Shown: positions 61,498 to 64,000 of the stretch, piece after piece
How the letters are laid out: every line of letters begins with the position of its first letter
Numbering within the stretch: position 1 is the first letter of the stretch
Assembly: GCA_963790075.1 (NCBI GenBank)
Contig: CAWBNG010000003.1
Coordinates: 558,001-622,000 of the forward strand
Direction: 5' to 3'
Origin: CAYOUV01 sp963790075
Lineage (GTDB): Bacteria; Chloroflexota; Anaerolineae; Anaerolineales; Villigracilaceae
Length of the DNA: 64,000 nucleotides
Position numbers and translations under genes: made by a program
The notes under the pieces: generated by a model
Database searches by the model: none
Seen by the model: only the letters and a program-made list of their open reading frames with translations
Told to the model about the DNA's origin: nothing

Positions 61498-62085
61498 ATG
61501 ACCATGGCAGTTGAAGAACACGATCCCTGGATCGATCTACGAACCCGTCACGATCTTGCTGCGGATGAAGTGATTTCCGCGCTCCAAAAGGAAATTCGGC
61601 GTGGACACACTGAAAACGCGGCCTTCCTCGCTTACGAAATGCTCTCAACCAGCGTGGAACTGGAAGCCAAGCTCTGGCAGCGACTACAGGTCATCAGCGT
61701 GGAAGATATCGGCTACGGGCAAACCGATGCGCCGATTTTGATTCAGGCACTCTTTCAGATGCACAACAACTTTCCACGCCCACAGGGGGACCGTTTCCTG
61801 TTTGCTTTACACGCGGTGCGCTATCTTTGCCGATGCACAAAAGACCGCTCGAGCGATGAGTTGCTTAATTGGGTCAAACATGCCATCGAAACAGAAGGAC
61901 AGTCCCCGGTTGTACCCGAATATGCAATCGATATGCACACCAAAGCAGGACGGCGACTTGGGCGCGGGGAACGCCACTTTCTCGAACAAGGAGCTCTGGT
62001 CTCGCCCGAACTGGCTGACCGCGAAAAAACCTATCACCAGAGATTAATGGAATCCCTTGACGCAAAAGATAATGGATCATCTTGA
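61498..62085 (+). CDS. Stand-alone C-terminal domain of RarA/MgsA (AAA+ clamp-loader relative)
   Basis: 195 residues. The sequence HDLAADEVISALQKEIRRGH, AFLAYEMLSTSVELEAKLWQRL, VISVEDIGYGQTDAPILIQAL and YAIDMHTKAGRRLGRG corresponds to the helical tetramerisation part of RarA/MgsA. The ATPase domain, with Walker motifs, is absent. The ATG at 61498 has AAAGGAA upstream and the frame is intact, so this is a separate protein rather than a broken one. Possibly a modulator of replication-fork repair proteins; this is inference. Confidence 0.7.
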   Translation: MTMAVEEHDPWIDLRTRHDLAADEVISALQKEIRRGHTENAAFLAYEMLSTSVELEAKLWQRLQVISVEDIGYGQTDAPILIQALFQMHNNFPRPQGDRFLFALHAVRYLCRCTKDRSSDELLNWVKHAIETEGQSPVVPEYAIDMHTKAGRRLGRGERHFLEQGALVSPELADREKTYHQRLMESLDAKDNGSS

Positions 62086-62235
62086 TCTATTGGCCGCTAC
62101 AACCACTGCCAACTGCTCAATACCAGTTCCAGCGAACATTTCCAGCACTCTTTCCATGTTTTCTCGTGAAGATTTTTTGTTCTATTGAATTGAAGATTGT
62201 TTTTATGTAACATATTCTTTACATCAAAAATTACA

Positions 62236-62264
62236 TTGTTGCGGGGCATTCGCCTGCCTATAAT
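62236..62264 (+). promoter_or_regulatory. Sigma-70-type promoter for the small secreted protein gene
   Basis: TTGTTG (62236-62241), 17-nt spacer, TATAAT (62259-62264), about 60 nt before ATG 62324. Confidence 0.65.
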
Positions 62265-62323
62265 GACCCTCCCCAGTCCTTTACCTGGCGCGGGTTTATT
62301 TATTTAACCCAAGGAGAAATATC

Positions 62324-62764
62324 ATGAAGAAAATTCACATTCTCACATTTATCCTATCAATTATTACTATTCTCGCAGTAGTATTCCCCTTCGGCGTCAA
62401 TGCAGCGCCAATGACAAAAAATAAAGATGGCGTAAGGGTCTTTCATGGGAAGTGGGTCTCTGTCCGTGCAGGAATCCATCAAACCCTAAAGATTAGGTGT
62501 GATTCGGAGACTAATTATTGCAAATTGTCATTGGTTGCCAAGGAATCCAGATCTTGTACCGCAGCATATGGTGAGCCAACCGATGCGCTTCTCAAAGGTG
62601 AAGGACCTGTTCAGGTAATTGACCAGACCATTGAACTCTTTGTTGATGCATACTGCCTCACCAAACCTCCCACTTACACTGCCACATTCCTGGTTACATT
62701 TACCTACAACGAGATGGACGATACCCTCACGGACAATCTTGGCGCTGTTTGGTACCGTAAATAA
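62324..62764 (+). CDS. Small secreted protein, unknown
   Basis: 146 residues with SD AAGGAG. Signal peptide (helix about 5-22, cleavage after FGVNAA near residue 28). The mature ~118 residues are beta-rich with four Cys (IRCDSETNYC, SRSC, DAYC), likely two disulfides, and end in a conserved-looking aromatic strand (GAVWYRK). No family recognised. It has its own promoter, unusual for a cassette gene, and is followed by a hairpin and repeat C. Confidence 0.75.
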   Translation: MKKIHILTFILSIITILAVVFPFGVNAAPMTKNKDGVRVFHGKWVSVRAGIHQTLKIRCDSETNYCKLSLVAKESRSCTAAYGEPTDALLKGEGPVQVIDQTIELFVDAYCLTKPPTYTATFLVTFTYNEMDDTLTDNLGAVWYRK

Positions 62765-62808
62765 TTCAGGATTATTTATCCAATTACCTGGAAGTAGTGC
62801 AGGTGAAA

Positions 62809-62838
62809 ACGCCACCTCCGATTTGAGGGAGGTGGCGT
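62809..62838. terminator. Hairpin after the secreted-protein gene
   Basis: ACGCCACCTCC (62809-62819) pairs with GGAGGTGGCGT (62828-62838), 8-nt loop. The T-run lies on the minus-strand side only, so on the plus strand it may be a weak terminator or part of the adjoining repeat. Confidence 0.5.
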
Positions 62839-62880
62839 AGCCAATCTGCGCGATGCGGAGCCAGTCTTGTTAATCCGTCA

Positions 62881-62950
62881 CGTCCCTGATGGGATGCTAT
62901 CCCTTTCACCCTACGGGTACAGGCAGGGACGATGCCGCAAACGGTTAGGC
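62881..62950 (+). repeat. attC-like site C (right part)
   Basis: Arms CGTCCCTG (62881-62888) and CAGGGACG (62924-62931), inner TACGGGTA element, then CGATGCCGC and, 5 nt on, GTTAGGC (62944-62950), a consensus GTTRRRY core. The spacing between GATGYCGC and the core is the same 5 nt as in site A. A clear RYYYAAC left core is not seen. Confidence 0.5.
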
Positions 62951-63099
62951 GGCAGCCAGCACAGCACGGATACATTGAAATAAATAGTAGCTTCGGAGAT
63001 TTAAAAATACGCTAATCGGAATACCGATGCAGTTGACTCGGAACTGAATTCCAGCAGGGAGGGTTAAATGAGCGCTTCAGATTTATTACTTACTTGGAG

Positions 63100-63480
63100 T
63101 AGTGGTGGGAAGGCATGTGCCTGGAAGGAAGCCCGGAAAGCGCAATCCACCAGGACATCGCACCGCAACCCCATGAGAAAGTGGTCTCTAAACACCGTTA
63201 CTCCGCGTTTTACAACACCGATTTGGAGACCGTCTTACGCTGTCTCAAGGTCGAAGATATCGTGGTAACCGGCGTTATGACCAACTTGTGTTGCGAATCG
63301 ACCGCACGCGATGCTTACTTCCGGGATTACCGGGTATTTTTCTTGGCGGACGGAACGGGCAGTGTCACCGAGGAGTTGCATCAAGCCAGCCTGCTCAACC
63401 TGTCTTTTGATTTCGCTTGGGTGACGGATGTTGAGACCATCGTGGCTCAATTGCGCGAAGAACCCATACCCAATCCATAA
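63100..63480 (+). pseudogene. Isochorismatase/nicotinamidase-family fragment, N-terminally truncated
   Basis: After TAG (63100-63102) the frame reads WWEGMCLEGSPESAIHQDIA, PQPHEKVVSKHRYSAFYNTDLE, VVTGVMTNLCCESTARDAY and FFLADGTGSVTEELH to a stop at 63480. This is the C-terminal two thirds of an isochorismatase-like hydrolase, with the catalytic Cys in NLCCES and the RYSAF segment. The N-terminal part with the catalytic Asp is missing. The only ATG with a good SD upstream (63068) opens a different frame. Confidence 0.72.
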
Positions 63481-63614
63481 ATTTGCTTTGGGCAGATGCA
63501 TTTGGCTTGCCAACCTGCGCCTCGCAGCTCACCCACCGCTTTACGAGTATAGGCGGGTACGCGGAGCGTTCGGCCTGGCTGCGTGCCATAATGATCGAGT
63601 TGGCTTGCCCATCC

Positions 63615-63702
63615 GCCCTGCTGGTAAACTTATCCCCTTTCGGGGACCTTCGGCAGGGCGCTTACCCTACGGGATGGATATCGCGGACGCACACCGTTAG
63701 CC
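63615..63702 (+). repeat. attC-like site D (right part)
   Basis: GCCCTGC (63615-63621) pairs with GCAGGGC (63653-63659) around a CCCC-TTTC-GGGG mini-hairpin; then TTACCCTACGGG, GATATCGC (63677-63684) and GTTAGCC (63696-63702). The core differs from GTTRRRY at one position and spacing to GATATCGC is 11 nt rather than 5. It lies between the isochorismatase fragment and the last gene. Confidence 0.4.
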
Positions 63703-63734
63703 CGCTAATTACGCCACCGTTTTGAGTATTCTTG

Positions 63735-64000
63735 ATGCCCAATTTGACAGTGAATTTCTCTGAATCTTTAGCAAGACTTATCCGCAGGCATGATGCCCCA
63801 ATCGATGGCATTGAAGTCGGTCCCTGGTTCACTCCGGAGAAGATCAATTTTCTACAACACGAATACCCGGAATGGCATTTTCAATTTCATGCAAGTAGCT
63901 TCATTACCCGATATCAATATTGGCGCGGGGCACTCGACCAATTGTGCAAATACCTCGCATGTACTCAAAGCCAATGGGTTTCGTTGCATATAGAATTATT
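63735..64000 (+). CDS. Possible sugar-phosphate isomerase/epimerase-like TIM-barrel protein, 5' part
   Basis: 88 residues from ATG 63735 to the window edge, open at the 3' end. MPNLTVNFSESLARLIRRHD, GIEVGPWFTPEKINFLQHEYP, WHFQFHASSFI, ACTQSQWVSLHIEL. The strand pattern (IDGIEVGP, FQFHAS, VSLHIEL) looks like the first strands of an AP-endonuclease-2/xylose-isomerase-like barrel with metal-ligand His/Glu at strand ends. Family assignment is tentative; the rest is outside the window. Confidence 0.6.
   Translation, partial: MPNLTVNFSESLARLIRRHDAPIDGIEVGPWFTPEKINFLQHEYPEWHFQFHASSFITRYQYWRGALDQLCKYLACTQSQWVSLHIEL

Noticed and set aside
63068..63268. Plus-strand ORF with a good SD before the isochorismatase fragment
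   Set aside because: After about 15 codons it reads through the isochorismatase sequence in the wrong frame, so the product would be nonsense.
1..64000. CRISPR array, IS element, prophage, rRNA operon, replication origin
   Set aside because: No regularly spaced direct repeats, transposase or integrase motifs, phage gene runs, 16S/23S sequence or DnaA-box cluster were recognised. The baseplate-J-like gene alone is not evidence of phage.

Overview
The window looks like a chromosomal segment of a free-living, probably anaerobic member of the Chloroflexota (Anaerolineae-like). Supporting this are many lipoproteins and LysM/M23 envelope proteins with no sign of outer-membrane or lipopolysaccharide genes, ECF sigma/anti-sigma pairs, a large acidic TPR protein, a baseplate-J-like membrane protein beside ruvX and mltG, and several genes whose -10 box lies 6-10 nt before the start codon (candidate leaderless mRNAs). 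The taxonomic call is inference from gene style; there is no rRNA in the window.

Left part (1-14 kb), mostly housekeeping: an oligopeptide-type binding protein, secG, a PHP-domain protein, a GT4 glycosyltransferase, a broken yraN overlapping miaA, a Pit-type phosphate transporter, a fatty acyl-CoA ligase, ftsH, exonuclease III, a response regulator, a DUF192 protein and a frameshifted LysM/M23 peptidase. From 14.2 to 26.6 kb lies an amino-acid uptake and catabolism block: livK, terminator/attenuator, livH, livM, livG, livF, then an ornithine cyclodeaminase homologue, a broken FAD amine/amino-acid oxidase and a second LivK-like lipoprotein. It is followed by AMP nucleosidase, CinA and a broken M14 carboxypeptidase. 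At 26.6-28.6 kb is an unusual fusion of an MTA/SAH deaminase-type amidohydrolase with a CYTH domain.

From 28.6 to 34 kb is an ECF sigma/anti-sigma/lipoprotein operon with flanking membrane proteins. The minus-strand operon baseplate-J-like, ruvX, mltG and then alaS follow. At 41-50.6 kb come an alpha/beta-hydrolase lipoprotein, a LysM/M23 protein, tRNA-Val(CAC), a very large NicO-type metal transporter fused to a C-terminal beta-propeller, a second sigma/anti-sigma pair, a DUF1684 protein and a ClC-CBS-TrkA_C channel. At 50.7-57.4 kb are a response regulator, a frameshifted thpR, rsfS with an apparent CTG start, a histidine-kinase remnant, ndk, a 1028-aa TPR/HhH protein with about 13 repeated short Trp motifs, and pyrimidine-nucleoside phosphorylase.

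Right end (57.5-64 kb): character changes. Co-oriented, functionally unrelated genes (AT-rich membrane protein, CPBP protease, methyltransferase-like protein, stand-alone RarA/MgsA C-terminal domain, small secreted protein, truncated isochorismatase, TIM-barrel protein) are interleaved with palindromic repeats. These carry attC-like hallmarks: CTAACAAAGC left ends, a GATGTCGC-type block and GTTRGSC right ends. I interpret this as a candidate integron gene-cassette array (or cluster of attC sites) without an integrase in view. This is the best lead in the window.

At least eight genes carry frameshifts or in-frame stops. This is either real decay or indel error in the assembly, and it should be resolved before drawing conclusions from those genes.
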